Shown here: positions 34,074 to 43,705 of the stretch, piece after piece | Position numbering within the stretch: the first letter of the stretch is position 1 | Layout: each line of letters begins with the position of its first letter | DNA from: Deltaproteobacteria bacterium | Lineage (GTDB): Bacteria; Desulfobacterota; Desulfuromonadia; Geobacterales; Pseudopelobacteraceae | Assembly: GCA_021850095.1 (NCBI GenBank) | Contig: JAJZRX010000012.1 | Span: 1-63,265 of the forward strand | Reading direction: 5' to 3' | DNA: 63,265 nucleotides | Program-made: the position numbers and the translations under genes | Notes under the pieces: model-generated | Told to the model about the DNA's origin: nothing | What the model saw: only the letters and a program-made list of their open reading frames with translations | The model's database searches: none

Positions 34074-34403
34074 ATGAAAAAAATCAAACTTGATGATTAT
34101 GAACAGGAAATACTCGCTGCTTATGAAAAAGGGGAGATAAAATCCACAATCACTTCTAAATCTGAACTTGAGAAGTACCGTTCGGCGGCGCACGAGACGT
34201 TTATCAAAGATCGACGTGTGAACATCAGGCTCTCTACTCCAGACTTGAAGGACATTCAGGAAAAGGCAGTTGAAGAAGGAATTCCATATCAAACGCTCAT
34301 TGCCAGTGTCTTGCATAAGTATATCAGTGGTCGCCTGATTGAGACTCCTTCGCGCCTGACTACTCGCTCAACCGGTCGCGCAAAAAGACTGCGCGCCGGT
34401 TAG
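34074..34403 (+). CDS. CopG/BrnA-like ribbon-helix-helix antitoxin
   Basis: A 109-aa protein with AAAGGAG upstream. It has an acidic N-terminal DDYEQEILAAYEKGEIKS toxin-binding part and a ribbon-helix-helix DNA-binding part, RVNIRLSTPDLKDIQEKAVEEGIPYQTLIASVLHKY (in two runs, residues about 47-82). RHH antitoxins neutralise the toxin and repress their own operon. The final ~20 residues (after GRLIETPSR) come from a hairpin repeat, so the original stop was probably earlier. Confidence 0.75.
   Translation: MKKIKLDDYEQEILAAYEKGEIKSTITSKSELEKYRSAAHETFIKDRRVNIRLSTPDLKDIQEKAVEEGIPYQTLIASVLHKYISGRLIETPSRLTTRSTGRAKRLRAG
34370..34401. repeat. Hairpin repeat at the 3' end of the antitoxin gene
   Basis: AACCGGTCGCGCA (34370-34382) and TGCGCGCCGGTT (34390-34401) pair with one bulged base around AAAAGAC. 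It forms the last codons of the antitoxin and abuts nuoL, marking the right edge of the insert. Confidence 0.7.
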
Positions 34404-34443
34404 TGCCCCCACTTTTTCAATCACTGAACAGCCATAGGAAACC

Positions 34444-36354
<1,911 letters not shown>

Positions 36355-36363
36355 AAGGCCATT

Positions 36364-37857
36364 GTGCTGACTGACTATCCGCTGCTGACAATCCTGATTT
36401 TTCTGCCGCTGGCCGGCTGCCTGCTGCTTCTGCCGGTCTGGAACTGCCGGGTCTCGGCCCGTCCGGTCGCCCTGGGTGTGGCGCTGGTCGAGCTGGCCCT
36501 GAGTGCCTGGTTGTATGCCGGCTGGCGGGATCTGGCAACGCTGCCGCCAAAACTACCCGGTTATCTGCTGGCCGAGGATGCCCCCTGGATTCCGGCTTTT
36601 GGCATCCGCTACACGCTGGGACTGGACGGCATCTCGCTGCTGATGGTCATGCTGACCGCCCTGACCTTCTGCATTGCGCTTTTGGTGTCGTGGAACTCGA
36701 TCAGAGAGAAAACCGGTCTGTTCCTTACATTGATGCTGATCATGGAGGCCGGCATCATGGGGGTCTTTCTGGCCCTGGATCTGGCCCTGTTTTACCTGTT
36801 CTGGGAGGTCATGCTGATTCCGATGTTCTTCCTGATCGGCATCTGGGGGCATGGCCGCCGGATCTACTCCACCATCAAGTTCTTCCTCTTCACCATGTTC
36901 GGCTCGCTGCTGATGCTGCTGGCGATCATCGCCCTGCAGCTGCTGCACATCCAACAGACCGGAATAATGACCTTCGGACTGCAGGAACTGCTCCGTACCC
37001 AGCTTCCGGCCGGGGTTCAACTCTGGCTGTTTGGGGCCTTCTTTCTGGCCTTTGCGATCAAGTTTCCGCTCTTCCCGCTACACACCTGGCTGCCGGACGC
37101 CCACACCGACGCCCCCACCGCCGGCAGTATCGTGCTGGCCGGCCTGCTGCTCAAGACCGGCAGCTACGGGCTGATCCGTTTCGGCTACCCGCTCTTTCCC
37201 CTGGCTGCCCAGGCCCTGACCCCGCTTTTTTACACCCTGGCCCTGACCGGCATCATCTACGCTTCGCTGGTGGCCTTTGCCCAGCAGGATATGAAACGCC
37301 TGATCGCCTACTCCAGCATCGGCCACATGGGCTACGTCGCCGTCGGCATCGCCGCCTGGCAGCCGGTGGCCCTGTCCGGTTCGATCCTGCAGATGGCCAA
37401 CCATGGTGTCACCACCGGAGCCCTGTTCTGTCTGGTGGGAATGCTGGATGAACGGGCCCATACCCGCGAGATCAGCGCCTTTGGCGGCCTGTGGGGCAAG
37501 ATCCCCCAGTATTCGTTCTTTTTTCTGTTCTTCTCGCTGGCCTCGCTGGGGCTGCCCGGCCTGAACAACTTCGTGGGGGAATTTCTGGTGCTGGCCGGTA
37601 CAATGAAAAAGGCGCCGCTGGTGGCGGCCCTGGCTTTTATCGGCATCGTCCTGACCCTGATCTACACCGTGCGGCTGGTGCAGGAGCTGCTTTTTCAAAA
37701 AGAGCGTCAACACCTGCCGCTGGCCGATCTGTCGGCCCGTGAGATCTTCATACTGACGCTGCTGGCCCTGATTGACCTCTGGATGGGGATGCACCCCGCG
37801 CCGCTTTTGGATCTGATCCATGCTCCGGTGCAGCTGCTGATCGGAGGTGGCTTGTGA
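36364..37857 (+). CDS. nuoM: NADH-quinone oxidoreductase subunit M
   Basis: A 497-aa antiporter-like subunit starting at GTG 36364, 9 bp after nuoL. FYLFWEVMLIPMFFLIGIWG with the conserved glutamate, PLHTWLPDAHTDAPTAGSIV, MKRLIAYSSIGHMGYVAVGI and GLPGLNNFVGEFLVL are the family marks. Fourteen hydrophobic helices are expected. Its stop overlaps the nuoN GTG start by 4 bp. Confidence 0.97.
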   Translation: MLTDYPLLTILIFLPLAGCLLLLPVWNCRVSARPVALGVALVELALSAWLYAGWRDLATLPPKLPGYLLAEDAPWIPAFGIRYTLGLDGISLLMVMLTALTFCIALLVSWNSIREKTGLFLTLMLIMEAGIMGVFLALDLALFYLFWEVMLIPMFFLIGIWGHGRRIYSTIKFFLFTMFGSLLMLLAIIALQLLHIQQTGIMTFGLQELLRTQLPAGVQLWLFGAFFLAFAIKFPLFPLHTWLPDAHTDAPTAGSIVLAGLLLKTGSYGLIRFGYPLFPLAAQALTPLFYTLALTGIIYASLVAFAQQDMKRLIAYSSIGHMGYVAVGIAAWQPVALSGSILQMANHGVTTGALFCLVGMLDERAHTREISAFGGLWGKIPQYSFFFLFFSLASLGLPGLNNFVGEFLVLAGTMKKAPLVAALAFIGIVLTLIYTVRLVQELLFQKERQHLPLADLSAREIFILTLLALIDLWMGMHPAPLLDLIHAPVQLLIGGGL

Positions 37858-39251
37858 CCGTTTCGGATATATATGCATTATTACCCTTGCTGATCCTGGC
37901 CGGCGGCAGCGTCCTGGTTCTGCTGGCCGGGGCGCTCAAGCCGGGTGGTTATCTGTACGGCCTGGCCGGGGCGCTGATCGGCGCTTCCCTGCTGGGGAGT
38001 CTGCTGATCCCGGTTGGGGCGGTCATGCCGGGTCTTGCGATAACATCCTTTTCGCGTTTCTTCGCCCTGTTCCTCAATTCGACCGGTCTGGTGGCGCTGC
38101 TGCTGGCGGCCGGCTACAATCGACGCCGGAATATCGCCGGTGAGGAATACCCCGCCACGCTGCTGTTCACTTTGGCCGGAATGGGGGCGGCCTGCGCCGC
38201 GACAGATCTGCTGATGCTCTTTTTGGGATTGGAAGCCTTCACCTTCGGCTTTTACATTCTGGTGGCTATCAGGCGTGATTCGGTCAAAGGGGGCGAGGCC
38301 GGCCTGAAATACCTGCTGAACGGAACCCTTTCGGCCGCGATTCTTGCCATGGGAATGGCGCTGCTGTATGCTGGCACCGGCTCACTCAGGCTGTCCGAAC
38401 TGGCTGCGGCCGGAAAGCATCCCGACCCGCTCTTTCTGGCCGGCGCGTGTCTGGTTCTGCTGGGAATGGCCTTCAAGCTTTCCTTGGCGCCAGCCCATCT
38501 CTGGACGGCGGATGTGTACCAGGGCGCTCCGGCGCCGGTCACGGCCCTGCTCTCCACCGCCTCCAAGGGGGCCTCGCTGGCGGCGCTGCTGCTCCTGCTG
38601 CCGCTCTTTGGAGCTTGGCACGGACTGCGCGACCTGTTATGGGGGCTGGCGCTGCTGTCGATGCTGGCCGGAAATCTTGCGGCGCTGGTTCAGAATAATA
38701 TCAAGCGTATGCTGGCCTGGTCATCGGTCGGCCAGATGGGTTATGTGGCGCTGGCCCTGACCGCCGCCCCCTCCGGCGGCCTGCGGGCGGCGCTTTTCTA
38801 CCTGGTGGCCTATGCCTCGGCTGGACTGGCGTCCTTCGGAGCGCTGTCGGTGCTGTCGGATAACTACGAATTGACCAGCCTGGATGAGTATCGCGGCCTG
38901 GGCTATCGCTGCCCGCTGGCCGGAGGAACCCTGGCGCTGGCCATGTTCTCGCTGGCCGGCATACCGCCGGCGGCCGGTTTTATCGCCAAATTCGGGGTTT
39001 TCAGCGCGGCACTGAAACAGGGGGAGACAGCCCTGGCGCTGGCGGGCATGGCGGCGGCGCTGGTGGCGGTTTTTTTCTACCTGCGGGTGGTGGTGATGCT
39101 GTATATGAAGCCAGCAGTGGAAAACGGGGCTGTCCGCCCCTTGAGCATTTATGAAATACTCGCACTGGCCGTACCAACTGCTGCAACCGTGGCGCTGGGG
39201 ATCCATCCCCAGCCTTTGCTTGATCTGCTGGCAAACATCATATCCCGATAG
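37854..39251 (+). CDS. nuoN: NADH-quinone oxidoreductase subunit N
   Basis: A 465-aa antiporter-like subunit, GTG start overlapping nuoM. LMLFLGLEAFTFGFYILVA carries the key glutamate; LAPAHLWTADVYQGAPAPV, IKRMLAWSSVGQMGYVALAL and LAGIPPAAGFIAKFGVF complete the NuoN pattern. It forms the third proton channel next to NuoK. It ends the complex I run; an M48 protease follows by 15 bp. Confidence 0.95.
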   Translation: MTVSDIYALLPLLILAGGSVLVLLAGALKPGGYLYGLAGALIGASLLGSLLIPVGAVMPGLAITSFSRFFALFLNSTGLVALLLAAGYNRRRNIAGEEYPATLLFTLAGMGAACAATDLLMLFLGLEAFTFGFYILVAIRRDSVKGGEAGLKYLLNGTLSAAILAMGMALLYAGTGSLRLSELAAAGKHPDPLFLAGACLVLLGMAFKLSLAPAHLWTADVYQGAPAPVTALLSTASKGASLAALLLLLPLFGAWHGLRDLLWGLALLSMLAGNLAALVQNNIKRMLAWSSVGQMGYVALALTAAPSGGLRAALFYLVAYASAGLASFGALSVLSDNYELTSLDEYRGLGYRCPLAGGTLALAMFSLAGIPPAAGFIAKFGVFSAALKQGETALALAGMAAALVAVFFYLRVVVMLYMKPAVENGAVRPLSIYEILALAVPTAATVALGIHPQPLLDLLANIISR

Positions 39252-39266
39252 CAAGGAGGTTTTATC

Positions 39267-40064
39267 GTGTTCCGTTACATCATCCTGTCAATCTGCCTGT
39301 TTTCTCTGACCGCCTGCGGTACCGTTCCGATCACCGGCCGTTCGCAGCTCAACCTGATTCCCGGTTCATCCATGCTTTCCATGAGTCTGCAGCAGTACGA
39401 CCAGTTTTTGAAAGAAAATAAAGTCAGCACCGACCAGCAGAAAACCCAGGCCGTCAAGCGGGTTGGTCTGCGTATTCAGAACGCGGTTGAGCGTTACTTC
39501 GCCGCCAGCGGCTTGACTGATCAATTGAGCAATTACAAGTGGGAATTCAACCTGGTGGAGGACAAGCAGGTCAACGCCTGGTGCATGCCGGGCGGCAAAG
39601 TGGTGGTTTATACCGGTATCCTGCCGATTGCGGTCGATGATGCCGGATTGGCGGTGGTAATGGGACACGAGATCGCCCACGCCATTGCCGAGCATGGCAA
39701 CGAGCGCATGAGTCAGGGGCTGCTGGCTCAGATGGGGGGGATGGCCCTCTCCACCGCGCTGGCCACCCAGGGCGCGGCGACCCAGCAGCTCTGGATGTCG
39801 GTCTACGGTGTGGGGGCACAGTACGGTGCGATCATGCCCTATGGCCGGATGCAGGAAAGCGAAGCCGACCATCTGGGGCTGGTCTTCATGACCATGGCCG
39901 GCTACGACCCGAATGCGGCGGTGCCGTTCTGGGAGCGGATGGCAGCCCAGAAGGGGGGGCAGGCGCCGCCCGAATTCCTCAGCACCCACCCCTCGGATGC
40001 CACGCGCATCAGCAATATCAAACGGCTGATACCGGAGGTGGTAAAAAATTACACTGCCCGCTGA
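39267..40064 (+). CDS. M48-family metalloprotease lipoprotein (BepA/LoiP-like)
   Basis: A 265-aa protein starting at GTG 39267 with AAGGAGG eight bases upstream. It has a lipobox (FRYIILSICLFSLTAC) followed by GTVPITGRSQLNLIP, which is typical of M48 LoiP/YcaL-type proteins. The zinc motif is HEIAH in VVMGHEIAHAIAEHG, and the third ligand is in RMQESEADHLGLVFMTMAGYDP. It is an envelope quality-control protease. It shares direction with nuoN but is unrelated to it in function; a terminator follows. Confidence 0.93.
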   Translation: MFRYIILSICLFSLTACGTVPITGRSQLNLIPGSSMLSMSLQQYDQFLKENKVSTDQQKTQAVKRVGLRIQNAVERYFAASGLTDQLSNYKWEFNLVEDKQVNAWCMPGGKVVVYTGILPIAVDDAGLAVVMGHEIAHAIAEHGNERMSQGLLAQMGGMALSTALATQGAATQQLWMSVYGVGAQYGAIMPYGRMQESEADHLGLVFMTMAGYDPNAAVPFWERMAAQKGGQAPPEFLSTHPSDATRISNIKRLIPEVVKNYTAR

Positions 40065-40120
40065 AGATGACGGTTGGTGAAAGGGTATCCAGCACGTCCG
40101 ACTGAAATGTCGCTTCTGAA

Positions 40121-40158
40121 TGAAAGGCCATCTGCGGCGGCAGGTGGCCTTTCATTTT
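40121..40158 (+). terminator. Intrinsic terminator after the M48 gene
   Basis: A 15-bp stem with one G-T pair (TGAAAGGCCATCTGC / GCAGGTGGCCTTTCA), a 4-base loop, then ATTTTG. It probably ends the nuo-M48 transcript. Confidence 0.8.
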
Positions 40159-40258
40159 GCCATGCTTATAATTAATAACAGTGTCTTTATGTAGTGGTGT
40201 TGAGGTGCAGTAAGCTTTGTCAAATGCGCTGAAACGGTGGTTGGCCATTGCTGTTAAT

Positions 40259-40267
40259 TGCTATAAT
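40259..40267 (+). promoter_or_regulatory. Candidate extended -10 promoter for the Cache protein
   Basis: TGCTATAAT (40259-40267) is a perfect extended -10 in the AT-rich 333-bp gap between the M48 and Cache genes; there is only a poor -35 (TTGGCC at 40241). The leader would be about 125 bases. Apart from this and the terminator at 40121, I see nothing in that gap. Confidence 0.4.
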
Positions 40268-40397
40268 TATTGAATAATGCTCCTGAAATTAACAATTGCA
40301 TTGAAAATCAAATGATGTTATTGTTAGTTGCAAATAACGATTGAATCCTTCTCTCAATCACAGTTGAAAACAGTTACCACAGCCAAAAGGAGATTTT

Positions 40398-40844
40398 ATG
40401 AAACGTTTCAGTAAACTGGTTGCGCTGGGAGCTCTGCTGCTTTCCACTTCGTCACCCGCCTTTGCCGACAATTTTGGCACCGCTGAAGAGGCAAAAGCGA
40501 TGCTTGAAAGAGCGGTTGATGCCATTAAAACCAACAAAGCGGCCGCCTTGAAAAAATTCACCAAGGGTGAGGGAGGATTCAAGGATCGCGATCTCTATCC
40601 CTTCTGTGGCGGACCGGATGGTAATTTTACCGCCCATCCCACGCTGGTTGGCAAGAGCCTGAAAGGGCTTAAGGATACAGCCGGCCAGGCGCTGGGAGAA
40701 AATATTTATTCAACCGCCAAGGAAGGTTCGATTGCCGGGGTTTCCTATATGTGGCCGCGTCCGGGGAGTACCGTGCCCGCGCGGAAGTTTACCTTTGTAA
40801 CCAAAGTTGGTGATCAGGTCTGCGCGGTCGGCTATTACAAGTAA
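40398..40844 (+). CDS. Secreted single-Cache-domain protein
   Basis: A 148-aa protein with AAAAGGAG seven bases before its ATG. A signal peptide (KRFSKLVALGALLLSTSSPAFA) is followed by one small Cache_2-type domain: EEAKAMLERAVDAIKTNKAAAL, FCGGPDGNFTAHPTLVGKSL and YMWPRPGSTVPARKFTFV. Cache domains bind small ligands in the periplasm and normally sit on kinases or receptors; here the domain stands alone, so it is a soluble binding protein or a partner for another sensor. It has its own promoter and terminator. Confidence 0.85.
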   Translation: MKRFSKLVALGALLLSTSSPAFADNFGTAEEAKAMLERAVDAIKTNKAAALKKFTKGEGGFKDRDLYPFCGGPDGNFTAHPTLVGKSLKGLKDTAGQALGENIYSTAKEGSIAGVSYMWPRPGSTVPARKFTFVTKVGDQVCAVGYYK

Positions 40845-40870
40845 ACCTGCCACTGAACGAAGTAGCAAAA

Positions 40871-40903
40871 GAAACGGCTCGCATCCCCGAGCCGTTTCTT
40901 TTT
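40871..40903. terminator. Bidirectional intrinsic terminator between the Cache gene and mqnD
   Basis: A perfect 11-bp stem GAAACGGCTCG / CGAGCCGTTTC with a T-run to the right and an A-run to the left, so it works for both converging genes. Confidence 0.85.
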
Positions 40904-40931
40904 GCATACGTATGAAATTCATCCAGTCGGA

Positions 40932-41765
40932 TCAGGCAAACAGCGGCATGTCCGAACGCGGGATGATGCCGGCCTGCTCGGCCCGCTGTAGCAGATGCGT
41001 TATGGCCTGAATCCCCTCCTGACCCAGATCCCGCGAAAAATCGTTGACGTACAGATCGATGTGGGCCGCGCAGACCTGGGCGCTCATCTCCTGGGCGTGT
41101 TCGCCGATGTAGTGGGCGGCCTGATCCGGGTGGCTGCGGGCGTATTCGACTCCGGACTGCAGCGCCCGCTCCACGGCCGCGATGGTTTCGGCGCCCAGAC
41201 TGCGGCGGGCCACGATGCCCCCCAGCGGGATCGGCAGGCCGGTTTGCGCTTCCCACCACTCACCCAGGTCCAGCAGCTTGTGCAGTCCATAACCCTGGTA
41301 GGTGAAGCGCGATTCGTGGATGATCAGTCCGGCGTCGGCGTTGCCCTTCAGAACCGTATCCATGATTTCGTTGAAGGGCATCACGATGAAGTTGGTCAGG
41401 GATGGGTCGAACAGGCGCAGCAGCAGCAGGGCGGTGGTGTAGCGCCCCGGCACGGCGATGGTGCGGCCGCGCAGGTCGGATGGGTCGAGGTTGGCGCTGG
41501 CCACCAGCAGCGGCCCGCAGCCGCGCCCCAGGGCGCTGCCGGCCCGCAGCAGGGCGTACTCGTCGCGGATATGCCCCAGGGCGTGGTAGGAAACCTTGCT
41601 GACATCCAAAGTCCCCTTGAGCGCCAGCTGATTAAGAGTTTCCACGTCTTCCAGCCGCTCCCGGTAAGAGAGCCCGCCGGTGTCGACCAGGCTGTGAACC
41701 AGCGGATAGAACATGAAGGTGTCGTTGGGACAGGGGGAAAAGCCGAGTGTCAATGGGGTGTTCAT
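40932..41765 (-). CDS. mqnD: 1,4-dihydroxy-6-naphthoate synthase (MqnD)
   Basis: A 277-aa protein of the periplasmic-binding fold. The N-terminal TLGFSPCPNDTFMFYPLVH is the MqnD signature; further marks are DVSKVSYHALGHIRDEYALLR, GCGPLLVAS, DAGLIIHESRFTYQGYGL and LPIPLGGIVARRSLG. It converts cyclic dehypoxanthine futalosine to 1,4-dihydroxy-6-naphthoate in menaquinone synthesis. CAGGAG lies before the ATG. It lies 39 bp after the sulP gene and may be co-transcribed with it. Confidence 0.93.
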   Translation of the reverse strand: MNTPLTLGFSPCPNDTFMFYPLVHSLVDTGGLSYRERLEDVETLNQLALKGTLDVSKVSYHALGHIRDEYALLRAGSALGRGCGPLLVASANLDPSDLRGRTIAVPGRYTTALLLLRLFDPSLTNFIVMPFNEIMDTVLKGNADAGLIIHESRFTYQGYGLHKLLDLGEWWEAQTGLPIPLGGIVARRSLGAETIAAVERALQSGVEYARSHPDQAAHYIGEHAQEMSAQVCAAHIDLYVNDFSRDLGQEGIQAITHLLQRAEQAGIIPRSDMPLFA

Positions 41766-41804
41766 GGGTGCTCCTGAAATGAAGGTGTAGAGTGTGCGGA
41801 TTCG

Positions 41805-43583
41805 TCACCAGAGGGTTGCGTCGCCCCTGTTTTTGTCGTCCTCCCAGTCGCGCCAGACGACCTGATGCTTGATCAGGTAGTTGTCAACCGCCTGCCCGAT
41901 GGTGGGGAAGAAATTTTCCATGCCGATCCTGGTGTACAGTCCGTAGCGCTTGAGATGATCCTTGACCGGCCCTTTCATCTGGGCAAAGCATAATTCTATG
42001 CCGGCCTGCTGCAGTTCCGCAACCAGTTCGGCCAGCACATCGGCGGCGGTGATATCCACATCGGTGACCGGGTCGGCCGCGACCACAATCCATCTGGTCG
42101 GCGTCGGCGCGCTTGTGACCGCCTTGAGCGCCTGCTCCCTGAAATACTCGGCGTTGGCGAAGAACAGCGGCGCATCCCAGCGGAACAGCACCAGACCGGG
42201 AATCCGGCGGGCTTCGGGGTGGCGCACGATGTCATGATAGCCCTTGATGCCGTCAACCCGCCCCAGCACGGCACAATGCGGACGCCAGGCGCGCCAGATG
42301 AATGCCATCAGTGCCAGGCCGACGGCGATGAAGATGCCCTGGATCACTCCCAGCGCGGCCACTCCCAGAAAACAGACCATCGACAGGTAAAACTCGCCCC
42401 GGCGATGATAATACAATCGCCGCACCGGGGAAAACTCAACGATCGAAGCACAGGCCGAAATGACGACCGCACCCAGGGCAGCCGTGGGGAGATGGATCAT
42501 CAGCCGGGGCGCGAAGATCAAAAGCAGGGCGATGCAGACCGCGCCGACCACGCCGGTCATCTGTGTCTTGGCGCCGGCCGATTCGGCCACCGGTGTGCGT
42601 GAAGAACTGCTGCTGATGGGATAACCCTGAAAGAGCCCGGTGGTCAGGTTGGCAATTCCCAGGGCGACCAGCTCCTGGTTGTCGTCCACGTAATAACCGC
42701 CCCGCAGGGCGTAAATTCGTGACAGCACACTCATGTTGGTGATAGAAACCAGCGCGATCGCAAACGCGGCGGCGCAGAGAGTTTTGAATTCGTCAAGGGT
42801 GACATTCGGGAAGCTGAAGCCGGGCAGCCCCTGCGGCAGCGCTCCGACGGTCGCAACCTGTCCCCCCAGATCGAACAGCCAGACCGACAGGGTGGCGCCA
42901 ACCACCGCCAGCAGTACACCCGGAAGCTGCGGCGCCCAGCGTTTTGCAGCGAAGATCAGCGCCAGGCACGAAAAGCCGATGGCGCAGTTGATAACGTTGA
43001 CACGTCCGTTCAGAACACCACCTGCCAGCCCGGCTGCGGCATGCAGAAAACTGTCACTTTCAACCGTAAAGCCCAGTATTTTCGGCAGCTGCCCGATCAA
43101 CAGGGTCAGGGCGATTCCGTTCATGTAGCCGTAGCGAATCGGCTTGGAGAGCAGATCGGTGATGAAGCCGAAACGGGCCAGGCCGGCCAGGATGCAGATC
43201 AGTCCGGTAATGACCGCCAGCATGGCCGCCAGTGCCGCGGCATGGACGGGATCGCCGGCGGCCAGCGGCAGGATGGCGGCGGCGATCAGGGCTGTCAGGG
43301 CAGAGTCGGGGCCCAGCACCAGAATGCGGCTCGGTCCGAACAGGGCGTATGCCAGCAGCGGGACTATGGTGGCATACAGGCCGTAGATAGGGGACAGGCC
43401 GGCCGCCTCGGCATAGCCCATGCCGACCGGCGCCAGCAGGGCGGTTAACGCCAGTCCGGCCGCCAGATCCTGTGAAAAGAGCGAGCGGTTGTAGCGGGCC
43501 AGCAGCGCCAGTCCGGGCAGCCAGCGCCGCAGGCCGCGGGTTCGGGTATGACGGATTAATGTCGCTGCCGCTTCAGGCGCCAT
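41805..43583 (-). CDS. SulP-family anion transporter with STAS domain
   Basis: A protein of about 592 aa. ATG 43583 has GAGG at 10 bases; ATG 43592 is 3 codons longer with the same site too close. The transmembrane half shows DLAAGLALTALLAPVGMGYAEAAGL, LLAYALFGPSRILVLGPDSALTA and a later QGYPISSSSSRTPVAESAGA, all typical of SulP. The C-terminal STAS domain (about 455-575) has a VDITAADVLAELVAELQ core. SulP proteins carry sulfate, bicarbonate or dicarboxylates; the substrate is not evident here. A promoter within a dyad lies upstream. Confidence 0.92.
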   Translation of the reverse strand: MAPEAAATLIRHTRTRGLRRWLPGLALLARYNRSLFSQDLAAGLALTALLAPVGMGYAEAAGLSPIYGLYATIVPLLAYALFGPSRILVLGPDSALTALIAAAILPLAAGDPVHAAALAAMLAVITGLICILAGLARFGFITDLLSKPIRYGYMNGIALTLLIGQLPKILGFTVESDSFLHAAAGLAGGVLNGRVNVINCAIGFSCLALIFAAKRWAPQLPGVLLAVVGATLSVWLFDLGGQVATVGALPQGLPGFSFPNVTLDEFKTLCAAAFAIALVSITNMSVLSRIYALRGGYYVDDNQELVALGIANLTTGLFQGYPISSSSSRTPVAESAGAKTQMTGVVGAVCIALLLIFAPRLMIHLPTAALGAVVISACASIVEFSPVRRLYYHRRGEFYLSMVCFLGVAALGVIQGIFIAVGLALMAFIWRAWRPHCAVLGRVDGIKGYHDIVRHPEARRIPGLVLFRWDAPLFFANAEYFREQALKAVTSAPTPTRWIVVAADPVTDVDITAADVLAELVAELQQAGIELCFAQMKGPVKDHLKRYGLYTRIGMENFFPTIGQAVDNYLIKHQVVWRDWEDDKNRGDATLW

Positions 43584-43629
43584 CAGGGGCATACCTCGTA
43601 AAATGTGATTTCGGCATAATCGGGCGGGA

Positions 43630-43661
43630 GATTGTAGCATCCCGGCGCCGGATCTACAATC
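43630..43661 (-). promoter_or_regulatory. sulP promoter embedded in an inverted repeat
   Basis: On the minus strand, TTGTAG (43659-43654), a 17-bp spacer and TACAAT (43636-43631). The same DNA is a dyad: GATTGTAG (43630-43637) and CTACAATC (43654-43661) with a further GGCGCC-centred core. The -10 and -35 are thus the two arms of one palindrome, as in an operator. Confidence 0.45.
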
Positions 43662-43705
43662 GCGGATCGGTTGTTTTGGTTTGTTGGGAATTGAAATTTG
43701 GGTGT

